Shown one piece after another: positions 1 through 11,783 of a stretch of DNA of 64,000 nt (positions within the stretch are counted from its first letter, which is position 1; each line of letters starts with the position of its first letter). The translations under genes were made by a program, and so were the position numbers. The stretch is from NCBI GenBank assembly GCA_958298945.1, contig OY282606.1, positions 45,645,920-45,709,919 on the forward strand. Reading direction: 5' to 3'. This DNA is from Atherix ibis (Eukaryota > Arthropoda > Insecta > Diptera > Athericidae). Under the pieces are notes generated by a model, which saw only the letters and a list, made by a program, of their open reading frames with translations, was not told the origin of the DNA and ran no database searches.

Positions 1-858
1 CTTCTGCAATTTTACTCAGAGGTCAATCGTAAGGAAATGTACATTAAATACGTATACAAATTATGTGCTCTTCACATGGAATTCGATAATTACACTGAAG
101 CTGCATTCACTCTTAAGTTGCATAGCAATTTGTTACTCTGGAATGACACGGAATTATCGTCCTTGTTACGATCGCATCGCCACTCTAACTGTCGCACCCA
201 CAGACAACTCAAAGAGTCCCTCTATAACGAAGTCATCGAATATTTTGATAAGGGAAAAATGTGGGAATGTGCAATCGATATGTGCAAAGAGCTGGCGGCC
301 CAATATGAACATGAGATATTCGACTATATAAGTCTAAGTGATATCCACAAAAAGATGGCTTGCTTCTTCGAAAAGATTCTTAAAGAAATGCGACACGAAT
401 CCGAGTACTTCCGGGTCGCCTTCTTCGGATTGCGTTTCCCAGAATTCCTACGGAATAAAGTGTTCATATACCGTGGCAAAGAGTATGAACGTTTAAGTGA
501 ATTTTGCACTCGAATTTTGACACAACATCCTTCAGCAGAACTGATGCAGACACTGACCACTCCTGGACCGGATATTACTCAGTCCGATGGTCAATACATT
601 CAAATCAATAGCGTAGAACCGATAATGGAGGATAAAACTAATCGATTTAAGGATAAAATAATCGCCAATGAGATTATGAAATATCATATGACAAATAATG
701 TTCACAAATTCAAATTCTCCCGCCCGTATCGGGATAGTAAAGATGGCGAATCGAATAATGTTGGTAATCTGTGGTTGGAACGGACAATAATGATTACAAG
801 TTTCGCACTACCCGGAATACTGAGGTGGTTCCCAGTTGTTAATACTGAAACATTTAAG
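1..858 (+). CDS. mbc: mbc exon: DHR2 lobes A/B and part of C
   Basis: This exon carries 286 codons in frame 1 and ends at TTTAAG before donor GTAAGT (859). It begins upstream of the first visible Met (37): the codons from base 1 read [12 protein letters not shown], which continues the DOCK homology, so the Met at 37 is internal and not a start. It is the most conserved stretch of the window. Confidence 0.88.
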
Positions 859-3800
859 GTAAGTGTAATAAGAATTACAAGTACAAGTATTAAGATTATT
901 TACTATAAAAACATTAAAGTCTTGTGCCCATAAATTTTGCATGCGCCCGAATATCTTTGGAAAGAGACCTTTTATGTTGAAAACAAAATTTAAATGTTTG
1001 CCAAGTCAGCATTTTGAGAAAATTTAATTATTTATACGAAATAAATTTGATAATTTAAATTTTGTTCCGGAAATTCTGGTATCATCTCATATTGCGAATT
1101 TTGTACTACTTTTTTTCCTTTTTGAAATTCGTTAAAAAAATTAAATTTTCCATAAAACTATTAATAAAAAGAAAAAGCCCAAAGTTTCCGAATTGCTACG
1201 ATTTTGAGATATTTCCAAAAAATCTGCTTCGTTCAATAAATTTAATTTATATTAATTTTAATGAAATCAATTTAAAAAAAAAATCAAATCTCAGATATCA
1301 CCTATCGAATATGCCATCGAAACAATGGAATCGACTAATAAGGCCATACGAGATCTGATAATTGCCCACAAAAACGATGAAACCCTACCAATAAATCCTA
1401 TGAGTATGAAGATCAATGGTATCGTTGATCCAGCCGTAATGGGTGGCTTTGGTAAATACGAAGAGGCTTTCCTCACATCCGAATACTTAGAATCACACCC
1501 GAACGATGAAAATAATGTAAATAAATTAAAAGATTTGATCGCTTCACAAATTCCATTACTAGAAATTGGTTAGTAAAAAAAAAAACATAAATGTTTGTTA
1601 GAAAATTATTTATTTAATTGGCGAATCTTTTTTTTGGTTTTTCTTCTTCTTCTTTTTCAATATAATAGCACTTTCTGTACATAAAGTAAAAGCACCCCCC
1701 AGTTTACTGCCATTCCATGAAAGACTTGAAAAATGCTTTGCAGAAATGCAAACGAACGTCGAAAGCCGTTACGGAAAAAGGGTAAGTTTAAAAAAGATAT
1801 TATTTTTTGCTATATTAAAAATATGATATTTTATTGTTAAAAGTTTTTGTTTTATAAAAATAAAAAAAAAATATTTTCATTCACAGTCAAGTGATCTAAA
1901 ATTCGAACGTGATTCTTTTGTAATAATGCGACGCAATGGAATGATAAATGGACAGTTTGATGCGAATAATCGGTTATCAGAGACGAGTATGGGATCATCT
2001 GAGTAAGTATACAAAATCAAATTAAAAATAAAAATTGCTTTATTTATCGCAAAAGTAAAATGGTGTAAAAAATATTGCAAGTAAAAATTTAATTATTCTA
2101 TATTTTCTGTATTTTTGCTTAAAATTTTGGAATATTAAAAAAAGAAATTAATGAAAATTCTTTTTATGTCATGTACGAGTATACATATATTTATTGTGTT
2201 AATTAAAAAAAAAAAATTTTATATATTATTTTAAAAAATTTTTTTTTGTTATAATGTGTCAATGAGCAGTAGTGGGCTATCTAAATCTACTCAAGGAAGT
2301 CGACCGCAAACAAATTCCATTAAATCAACTTTTGCTAATTTTAATTTTAATACTGCTAATCTAACAAGGTAATTTTTACTAAAATAGATAACAAACAAAC
2401 ATAAAAAATATAAAAACGAAAAAAAAAACAATAAAAAAAGAAAATTAATCGAAATACCTAATTATCATACGTTTTCATTACTTACCATTACTACTACTTA
2501 TACACCCAGTGATAGCCATTTAAACGTTCATAAATCCGCCATTTTCTTCTTCATTGTTATTACAGACCAGACATATCATCCCCACTGTTATATGGAAATG
2601 GAAAGACTATTTTTTCGTTTCTTCAACATTAAATGCTAAAAAATATTTTTTATTTCCGTTCTAATTGAATTTTCTCATTTTTATTTCCTTTCGATTCAAA
2701 TTTTTTATTTATTCAATTTCATTAACGGTCTATCTTTTTTTTTGTTTCCACCCTTCGTTCAAATATAAAAACGTGTTAAATACTTCCCTTTTGATAATTT
2801 AGTTTTTCTCTCCTCAATCTTTTTTTTTTGGGCATTTTATTCTATTTCCATAAACTTTTAATTAAATAAATTAACATTTATTCAATTCCGTTTCGGTTTG
2901 ATTTTCTCTTTTTAATTATATATTTTGAATTTTTTGAAATTATTTTTTGTTGGTACTTTTGTTTTTATGTCTTAATTTTAATTTAATTTTGTTATCATTT
3001 GTTTTCTTTTCTTTTTCATTATAATTTTAAATTTAGAACATCATTGGGTAGTTCACCAAGTAATAAAAGTAAAAGTAAAGAAAAAACACCGAGTAAAAGG
3101 CGTGGTAGCAAAAAGGTAAATATTAGTAAACAAATATTTTTTAATAATTTTTTTTTTAATTTTTTAAAATATATATAATTTTTTTTATAAAGAAAAAAAT
3201 AATATTAGTAGAATTTGAAAAAAAACAACAATAATTAAATCGAACTGTGGTTGGGAAATTGGACAGGGAAGGGGGAGGGTGCACAGATTTTCCAATTGCA
3301 AATTTTCACTGGGTATATTTTCTTCTCTAAATACAATAGTTCACAAATGAAAAGGGAAATAGTTTTTTGTTCTGAATTATTTGCAAATTATAAGAGGGAA
3401 GAGGATTTTTTCTACAAACTTCATGAAAAAAACGGTCCTTTAAACAAATTTTACTTTGTTAAAGGATATTATTTTAAGGTCTATCTCTAAAATATCTAGT
3501 GTTAAACTTATAATAATTTCGAATAATTATAATATCAAAGTTTTGAGGATAGGTTTAACTTGTGAATGATACACAGGTTCACATTATTGAATTTTTTAGA
3601 TAATAATTTAGATTTTTGCTTTCTATTTTATTTTGAAAAAAAATGATTATTGTAAAAAATTTTATTAATAGTTTTCATTAAAAAAACAATAATACGAGTA
3701 GCACAAATTTTATCTAATTTTTTTATTATTAAAAATTCTTAAATCTGAACATAAATTTGCAATTGTTCAGTATTTAATAGTTAATTACAATTTGAACTTT

Positions 3801-6800
3801 TAGTATCAATATTCAATCAAAAATCATCTTCGAATTAACTAACAGTTTCGTCTTTGACGCCTGCATATACAATAATTCTGGAATTAACCTCAATCAAATT
3901 CACTTTTAACATGTTAAAAATTTGCAATTTGATAGAATTTTCTCCTATTTCTATCTTAAAATTAATAACTAAAAATTTTTCTTCACATGCAATTAATTTC
4001 AACCACTTTTCTACTTTTTTATCAAATTTTAAAACTTTTAAAAAAAAAAATACTTGCATTGCATTAAGTTTTCAAAGTGTTGTAAGGGGAAAGCTTTAGT
4101 TGTTTTATGTTCTCTCTAAAAAAAGAAGTATATTTTTTGTGTTCTATGTTTTGTGTTAAAATATTATAAATAAAATTATAGTTTATTTTAATAAATAAAT
4201 TATTTATTAATTATGCTTTCATAAAGATTATCGTTGCTTTGTAAGTTGCCAAATAAAAATATAAAAAAAATTGCCAAATGTTCTACCTGAGAAAATTTCA
4301 AAAAATAGTAATTTTTTGTTCAAATATTTTTTTAAATATTTTTGAACATTATGACTGAGTTTATATTTGATAAATTATGAAGAAGAAATCTTTAAAAATT
4401 TACATTCAATCCATAGAAAATAAAATATGTATCCAGAAAATAATTTAAACTAATTAAAAAAAAAGTTGAAGATTATTTTGAAATACTCCTTATTATAAAA
4501 TTAATAATTTTTTATAAAAATATTTCAAAATTTAATCAAAGTTGAAAAACTAAGTAAATAATATTGAGGTCTTTTTTGACTGGCATCTCTTTAGAGATTT
4601 TTTTCGTAATGTGACAAAAGAAATTATACACACTAATTATAAAAAGATTCATTTGTTTTTTTAATAGGAAAAAATATTAATTTTTCTTGAAAATTTGTTA
4701 GTAAATATTTATCCACGTACGACTTTTTTGCAAACAGGTGTCTGGTCAACTTGTAATTTATTTTTAAGAATTTTCTTCTATTAAAATTTTCTTAAATTTT
4801 TTTTTACAAAATATTTGTAATTTAGTACATTATAAAATTTCTTAAAAATTATTGTTCTGCCATTATGTATTAGTATTAAAAGTGATACTTTTTTAATATA
4901 ATTCTAAAAAGTTTATTTGAAAGAGCAGAATTTCTAAAAAAGTTTCCATTTTATTACACTTTATGTTATTGTACTTGATTAATTTTTATATGAATTGAAG
5001 CCTACTGAACACAATCAAAACATGTCTATCATGCTCAGGTATTCAATAGAATATTTGTTAAGGATGCGAAGCCAAAATATGCATCAATATTACGTCCATC
5101 TATCCATACTAACAGATTCTATTGCATAATAGAAAAAATCATAAAATTTGTGTTTCTGTTCGAATTTTTCTAATGATTTAACAAAAATCTACTCACTTTT
5201 TTTGCACTTTAAAATTTCTCCTTTGGTGATATTTATTGCTCTTGGCTTCATTTAATTAAAAATATAGCAAAATATGTACTCGTGCAAATAAGCTTTTTTT
5301 GTCTATAAAGTTTTTGCTTTATTCGATGCTTTTTCTTTGTCATTATTTACTCATAATTTTAAAAAAATATCAAAATTGGTTGATTATTTTATTATAGACG
5401 GACTATTATCAACTCTTTGGTCATCATGAGCATCGATAGATTTTCTGCTTTTGTAATTTCAAAATCACCGATTCAGTGATTGTTTGTGTGGTTTTATTTT
5501 GTTTGTGGAGAATTTAATTAATAAAATTTTATGGTTTTAATTAAAATATGAAAAGGAAAGAAAAAAGTAGAAAATCCAAAATACATCGAAAGTTAAACTA
5601 TTTTTTATTTAATATTGTATTGTAAAGTAAGTTCCAGAAGCATAGTGTTATGACATCATATTTGGTAGCGCAACTAACTTCAAGTCATTTAGTTTTAATG
5701 GCGGCACTATTGAATATGATACTTGTCACGTGTTTCAGAACTTTACATTTGCACATAAATAGTCTTATTAGTTTATTCCAAATATATTTATTACTGTTAA
5801 ATTTGTACTGTTTTTATAATTATTATTATTATTATTATTATTATGTTATGTACAATTATTTGATAATAAATAAATTATTATAATGTACTATATTATGTAA
5901 GTACTTTTGCAAATATTTCTTTATTAGCTCTATCTAATTTATTTTGTATGGAAAATATTTATAATATTTTTGAAATCTTGACAATAGCAGCTTTTAGTAA
6001 TTATGTTTTTTTAATTGTATTCTTTTATAGATATTCCTTTAATATCTTTTTTCTTATTTTTATCGCAAAAAATTAATGCTATTTGTCTTCTGTAGCATCT
6101 GTTGTATTTAATAATTAAAGACAAAAAATAATTCCTTAGCGGTTTTTCTTTCTACGAGTACTTTAAAAATCGATTTAGTAAGGTTACACGTACATATATA
6201 CCATATGGGTTTGACATAGATACGCTTTTATAATATCTAAGATCTCTAAATTCTTTAATCACTAGGACCCTTAAAAATGTAATATTTTCCGATATGTAGG
6301 ACTAAATAATTTTTATTATTAATTTTAGTTGAATTAATTCGATTTAAAAAAAAAAATTCCAGCATTTTTTTAAATTCTAGTAAAATATTAAATTCAATGA
6401 GTTTGATAATAAATCGTTTAGAATAATTTAAAAAAAAAAAATAAAAAATACTATTTTTAAAATTGAAGTTTTGGGAGAATTATTCAACAACAAAAAATGA
6501 GTATAACTTTTATAGTACACGTATTAACTGTAAAAAAAGAAAAAGACCTGAAATTTATTCACATATTTTTATAAAGTATAATAAATATTCTTTTATGCAA
6601 ATGAATTAAAATTATGTCTACAAAAGTTGTAAGAATTTGTAGAGATGTAGAGGCAGTTATTGGATTTTCGCAGAAATCTCTTAAAACTTGTAGTCGTAGT
6701 AATAAAATTATAGAAGAAAAAAAAACTATTAAAGTTACTAAATAGAAAACTTTTTCCGATGCACTATTCTTCGAAATTGTTTAGATGGATAGGGAAGCAT

Positions 6801-7633
6801 TGAGTTTACCGATAGCCAAATGTCAGTGGTATACATCACCATCATTATCAACAATCTCAGCAACGCCAACGGAAAAGGAAACAACCACAGTTACCTGCAA
6901 TACAGCACCGATTCAAACGAATATGGCTGTTTTTGAACTTTTCGAGGAGGTATAAATAAATTTTAACATTTAAAAAATAATTATTTTCCAAATTTTTTCT
7001 TGTAATTTTATTTTTTCAGTTGACACCAGAAAGGCCACTACGTTCTGAGGTGGAAAAAGAACGGCGATTATCACGTCCGGCAAGTATTGCAACCCCAACT
7101 TCGACGTTCAGAGAAATGGTGGGTGTTGATACGCACTCATTGTCGGGAGGTGAACACAGTAACCGTAATTCAATTGGTAAGAATTGTGAGTGCTTTAATT
7201 GAAAATACAAAAGAGAAGCAATTATTTTTTCTTTTATAATTTAGTAGATTCCTATTTAGCGACAACTGATTCAACAACGTCTGAAGAAGATCTCATTCCG
7301 CCACCACTACCAGCAAAGGCGAGAGACTCAACAGACTACAGTAATTTAACATCGAATGATATCCTCCGTTCGAATGGTAAACCGCTCCATACATGCATTT
7401 GGACAAACCGGCCAGATTCGAGTACACCAATTGTTATCAATTCAACTTATGAGTATGTTGAAGTGAAAAACTTTACCATATCAACGCCAACAACAATGAC
7501 ACCAACTCCAACCCCTACAACCACACCAACACCAACAACCCCTCCAACACCAACGTTCATCGAGGATAAAAAACGACCACCAACACCACCTCCAAAACCT
7601 TCGAGAAACAGTAAACATGTTTCAGTAACTTAA
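1..7633 (+). CDS. mbc: DOCK-family Rac GEF, myoblast city ortholog (3' part, nine exons)
   Basis: Coding exons: 1-858, 1295-1568, 1669-1781, 1887-2002, 2270-2368, 3037-3115, 6785-6949, 7020-7176 and 7245-7633 (stop TAA 7631-7633). All introns are GT..AG and the phases agree, giving 2250 nt, 749 residues. The frame is open from base 1, so the 5' end is outside the window. Exons 1-3 encode the distal DHR2 (DOCKER) domain that loads GTP on Rac. Visible family motifs are [38 protein letters not shown] and [12 protein letters not shown]; in DOCK proteins the last lies in the segment carrying the nucleotide-sensor valine. Exons 4-6 are Ser/Lys-rich and end in a basic block ([17 protein letters not shown]), comparable to the phosphoinositide-binding basic region of DOCK180. 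The last exon has PPPLPAK, a Crk-SH3-type PxLPxK site, then a Thr/Pro repeat and a second site, PTPPPKPSR. In flies this protein acts with Elmo and Crk in myoblast fusion and cell migration. The match is to DOCK1/2/5 rather than DOCK3/4 (sponge). Confidence 0.86.
1295..1781 (+). CDS. mbc: mbc exons completing the DHR2 domain
   Basis: Two exons, 1295-1568 (acceptor CAG at 1292-1294, donor GTTAGT at 1569) and 1669-1781 (acceptor TAG at 1666-1668, donor GTAAGT at 1782). The first ends in phase 1, and the G completes a GCA codon with the next exon. They encode [12 protein letters not shown] through LLEIA, then a segment reading [12 protein letters not shown] and ending SRYGKR, the usual C-terminal boundary of the DHR2 domain. 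Confidence 0.85.
1887..3115 (+). CDS. mbc: mbc linker exons with basic block
   Basis: Three exons: 1887-2002, 2270-2368 and 3037-3115. Acceptors are CAG, CAG and TAG; donors are GTAAGT, GTAATT and GTAAAT. The encoded residues are Ser/Asn-rich and low in conservation, which is usual for this part of DOCK proteins, and end in a Lys/Arg-rich run. The 668-bp intron 2369-3036 is pyrimidine-rich and holds a possible alternative exon, listed separately. Confidence 0.75.
2262..2270 (+). promoter_or_regulatory. Tandem NAGNAG splice acceptor
   Basis: The acceptor reads GAGCAG before exon 5. Using the second AG (exon from 2270) or the first (exon from 2267) keeps the frame and adds or removes one serine. 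CAG is the stronger site, so 2270 was chosen. Confidence 0.45.
2566..2632 (+). other. Candidate alternative terminal exon of mbc
   Basis: A good acceptor (pyrimidine-rich tract, TTATTACAG ending at 2565) precedes a frame that fits the phase of the upstream exon ending at 2368. It would add about 22 residues beginning [14 protein letters not shown] and stop at TAA 2630-2632. Use of it would truncate the protein before the basic block and the Crk-binding tail. There is no transcript evidence in the sequence, and it could be a chance acceptor in an intron. Confidence 0.2.
5630..5756. repeat. Possible small MITE-like inverted repeat
   Basis: A left arm near 5623 (GTAAAGTAAGTTCCAGAAG) and a right arm near 5735-5750 (GTTTCAGAACTTTAC) are imperfect inverted copies about 120 bp apart. 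They enclose a segment less AT-rich than its surroundings. The arms carry indels, so this is only a weak case for a decayed miniature element. Confidence 0.2.
5819..5843. repeat. ATT microsatellite
   Basis: A run of about eight TTA/ATT trinucleotides in the long mbc intron. Confidence 0.8.
6785..7633 (+). CDS. mbc: mbc C-terminal exons with Crk-SH3 binding motifs
   Basis: Exons are 6785-6949, 7020-7176 and 7245-7633, separated by short introns (70 and 68 bp). Joins are phase 0 and phase 1. The last exon carries [21 protein letters not shown]; vertebrate DOCK1 has a comparable PPPLP...DYGNL arrangement near its end. A Thr-Pro repeat and [12 protein letters not shown] follow. The protein ends HVSVT. 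Confidence 0.82.
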
Positions 7634-7638
7634 TATGG

Positions 7639-7787
7639 AATAAAGACGGAACGAAACACCAAAATTTTTTTATAATAACACATAAGGGGGAAAAAATGAC
7701 TGGACTTTTTTAAGGCCTAAATTATTTTTTTTTTTAGATATTAATTACAGTTGAGATTAGGACTGGACTCAAATATCAAAAAATAAA
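7639..7787 (+). terminator. mbc polyadenylation signals
   Basis: AATAAA occurs at 7639-7644, only six bases after the stop codon, and again at 7782-7787. The second is the more plausible site, since the first would leave almost no 3' UTR. Further AT-rich matches follow. Confidence 0.4.
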
Positions 7788-10700
7788 TGGCAATATATAA
7801 GCATGAGATTAGGAATTTTTTTTCTTTAAATTTTTTAACTCGTATTTTATATGTTTTGAGGAGGTACAAAATTATGTTGTAATCAAAAAAACTATTTTGT
7901 ATATACAAATATTTAGATACAATATTTGTGAGAAAATATAAATACCAACTTAAAAAAATAGTTAAAACCGATTAGATAGAAAGTTTTTTTAAACAAAACA
8001 AAATAAGTAGGATAGGAAAATTGTATTTATTTTTCTCTCTTGATATTTTTCCTATTGATTTTTAATATATTAAACTTTAGATAGTATTAAATTATGTATT
8101 GTTTTTAGATAATCTAAATACGCACAAACCAAAATGTTAAAAATATGATATTTTCTGTGTAATTTCTTTTAATATAACTCATGACGTAGTAGGATTGCTT
8201 ACCATTAGTCGATAGTATTTTGTAAATTAAATCAAAGAAAAGAAAGAAAAAATTACAATTAAAAAGATATTAAAATGAATATTTTGAAAATATTAAAAAC
8301 AACAACAAAAAAAAACATTATTAAATATTAGTTTTTAATATTTTAAACAATTTATTATTGTTGTTATAGCTGCCATCTGTCTCGTTACAAAATAATGGCG
8401 GGTATTTTTGATACCCTTTCAAAATGATTCGCAATTAGCAAAATGCGGATTTTTATATTATTAATGAATTATTAAATTTTCTATCGAAATTTTATTTTAT
8501 TTGGGATTTTAGATAATATTTATTATTATTAATAATTTATTTTTCAAATTTCAAAGTAATTTGGAAATAATAAAAGAAAGCTTTAAGGAAAAGTTAGGCA
8601 ATTGATCGTACTCGTTCTGTGAAATGTTGGATATTTAGTCGAAATCGGCAGTCACTCGTATGGAATCTGCATCGTATTCACGTATTGCTTAGGAGATATT
8701 ATCGCTCGAGTTTTGTTATTCGTACGCTCGTACGTAATATTCGATCGTTTGTGCAACCGAGATTGTCATCAGTGCTTATGCAGTCGTATTTGTTGATATG
8801 GAAAATTTCATTTGTTACTGTGTGCGCATGAATTGCGGTCGTTCGTATGCACGCTGTCAATGCTGATGCATCTGATCGTAACTTCGAAGTCGGCGCTGTG
8901 TGATTTCAATGTACAAATGCAGGAATTATATGAGATGTTTGCAAGTGTATGTCGGGTATTGTCGCTTGTAGGTGTGAAGAGAATCACTGCCAATCGCTAG
9001 TTTTCTGTCGTACATTATCGATCCGGCCAAAGGTTCATGTACGTACGTGTATGAGGTTGTTCAGTTCTCTTACGTTTTGCTTTTTATGATATCTTCCAAT
9101 TTACCACTAAAACGAAATTAATTTAATAAAAACATCACTAAAAATAAATGCCAAAATAAGCTCACATTTTGCTCCCTGTCAATTTTAAGATCCTAATACT
9201 TTAAGTAATTTAAGTACCAATTCCAATTAGTTTTTTTTTATTATCGTCTTCCAATTATTAAAAAACAATCAAAAATGTGCAATAATCAAATTTTTTCCTA
9301 ATATTTTTTACTTTGCCATGAAATTATGCTACTTTAAATTTTGTGCAATTTAAAAAAAAATATATAAATTTTCTTAAAAATTATAATTTTAATAATAAAT
9401 TTAATAACAAAAAAAAAGTATAAAACCAAAAGAGACGATTAAATCAACAGCTAACGAGACAAACGGAAAAAATATTCATTTTTTAACTTAAAATATTTAA
9501 ATGTAGTTAGTTAAGATATTAATAAATTTTTAAAATAAATTAAAGTTTTGTTTCTATAAATCTTTAAGCTTATTATATATAATTACAATAAAAACAAAAA
9601 ACTCATATGCAAATTAATATTAATTAATTTTTGTGCCTTTTATACGTGTGTACGTATATGGTCCTAAATAAATTATCGTGTGTGGATAGTTTCAATATTG
9701 TTTTGTTTCAAATAGTAAATTATATCACGTCTAAGCAATTATATAAACTTTGGTATAATTACATACATATATGTTTTTAAGAATAGAATAATTTTTGCAT
9801 AAATAATTGTTGTCATATTTTATATTAAATTAATATTTGTTCATTACTTGTTTGATAAAATTTTTTTAAAAAATTCAATAGATTTTTTTCCCAATTATAA
9901 AAATAAGTACTTGTATTTACGTCCATATTAATTATTGTAACTGTACATATCACATTTTTGATATCATATATAAAATTAAATCGAATAGAAGTGCTTTTTA
10001 AAATGATTAATTTGAAAGAAAAAAAATATTAAATACACTTGCTTATATGGACTGAATTTGATATACCCTGAAAAAAGAAAAAAAATATTGTTAAAATATT
10101 GAAGATAAATACCTTATTTGTAATTCCAATAAATTTAGGAATATAGAGTCTGAAAGTTTATTTAGAGAAAAAAATACTATAATTTATTTGGATTAAATCT
10201 TATTAAACGAATGTTACAAATTTTTGATTTTATTAATTATAACTAAAAAAAACTTTTAATTAAGTTTAAGAGCTGATTTGAGTAAAAGAGTGTTTTTCTT
10301 TTAGTTGAAAGAATTTATCCCCAAAAAAAATCCCAGTTAGGTGAAACTACATTATTTCTAAAATATTTGGAAATAAATTTAGTATAAAAACACTAAATTC
10401 CAAAGAAATAATAGAAAATTTACCAAAATCAAATTAATAAAATATAAAAATGACATTTAAAATTTTTTTTTCAACTAAAAAATAATTTTTTTCGGAAATT
10501 TTTTCGTTGTTGTTAAAGTCTGTATTTTTTTTATTGAATGCAGTCTTTAAATTTCAATTTATTTTACTAAAAAATATTGTAATTTAAAGTGTGATTGGGT
10601 AAATGGACAAAAAATTAAAAAACAAAAGTGAAATATAAACAGCCTGTTTTTACTAAAATTCATTAAGAACAAATAGCAAGAGAGAAAGACAGAGTTATTG

Positions 10701-11783
10701 AACTAATGCTAGGAGCACAATTCTGATGGCTAGGGTAAACTAAACTGAAAATGTTGTCAAAAATTGACAAATTTTGCCTTAATTAACCAACTTAATACAA
10801 TTCTAATAAAATTTAATTTTTATGAATGATGTTTCCTTAGTTTTTTTTTATAAAACCACAGATATTGTATTCTTTAATTCTTTCTCAAATTCAACTGTTA
10901 AACACAAAAAAACAGTATTTGAACTGCAAAAGAGATATATTTCGACGATAAAACAGTTAGAGTTTTGTGCATTCCTATAAGACCGAAGCTTTTAAAATGA
11001 CATCCGACTGTATGCAGTTTTTTAGTTTTAGTCGGAATTGTGCTCCTATCATGATTCCTGCGCTGTGCTTATTGTCTTTCACTATACTTCACCAAGTTGA
11101 TTTCATAGTCACTTACGGACAAGAATACAATCGCTGCTATGCGTTGAAGTGTCTTTTCCATTAATTGAGAAAATGTTTCTAAAATGAATTGACCAATGCG
11201 ATTTTTTTTTGTTGGTAAATTTTATTATATTTTTTAATTCTAATTTTTCTCATTTTTGTTGTTGTTTTATTGGTGGTCTATTTTTATTTAAATATTTTTT
11301 ATAAATAAACTAAAGTTTATCTACATTTCAGAAGAATTATAAAAGTTCTAACTTAGTAATAATTATTGGAATTAATTTTTCCTCGATAATTTTGAAAATG
11401 GAAAATTCGGAAAAATAGTTAAAATATTTGTAAAAAATAACGAAAGAGGAAATTCAGCATTTTGATAGGACATCACAAATCATTTTAAAAAGAAATCGCT
11501 CTCCCCTTTCACTCTCAGGAATGAGTTGATTGCCGATGTCGCTTCAGCTCTGAGTGAGATTACTTATCGAAAATGAGAATCATCCCGAATGTACTCCTCT
11601 CGTATGGATCGTTATAATCGACAAAACTGGTCCATTGCATGTCTCTCTCTCGCGATTATTATGTGATGTTTGCGATGATTTGACTCAGTTCGGATGTGAA
11701 TAGTTTTTCCTGATTTTTTTTTTGGGGTAATATCGTATTTTCTATTTTAATTATTTTTATTTAAATAGTTTATTTTTCACGAA
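7788..11783. other. Intergenic DNA 3' of mbc
   Basis: Mostly simple AT-rich sequence without a supportable gene. Three patches stand out by higher GC: 8600-9070, 10930-11160 and 11480-11700. The short frames in them resemble no family I know, on either strand. They may be old repeats or regulatory sequence. Confidence 0.5.

Larger units (their letters stand above)
3116..6784 (+). other. Long mbc intron
   Basis: This is a 3.7-kb AT-rich intron between the basic-block exon and the C-terminal exons. The short reading frames inside it show no protein likeness. Two slightly less AT-rich patches (about 4985-5110 and 5390-5480) look like old repeat debris that I cannot classify. An ATT microsatellite sits at 5819-5843. 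Confidence 0.6.

Noticed and set aside
37..933. Translation starting at the Met at 37 and running to the stop at 931
   Set aside because: Homology continues upstream of the Met to base 1, and the real exon ends at donor 858/859; residues after that are intron.
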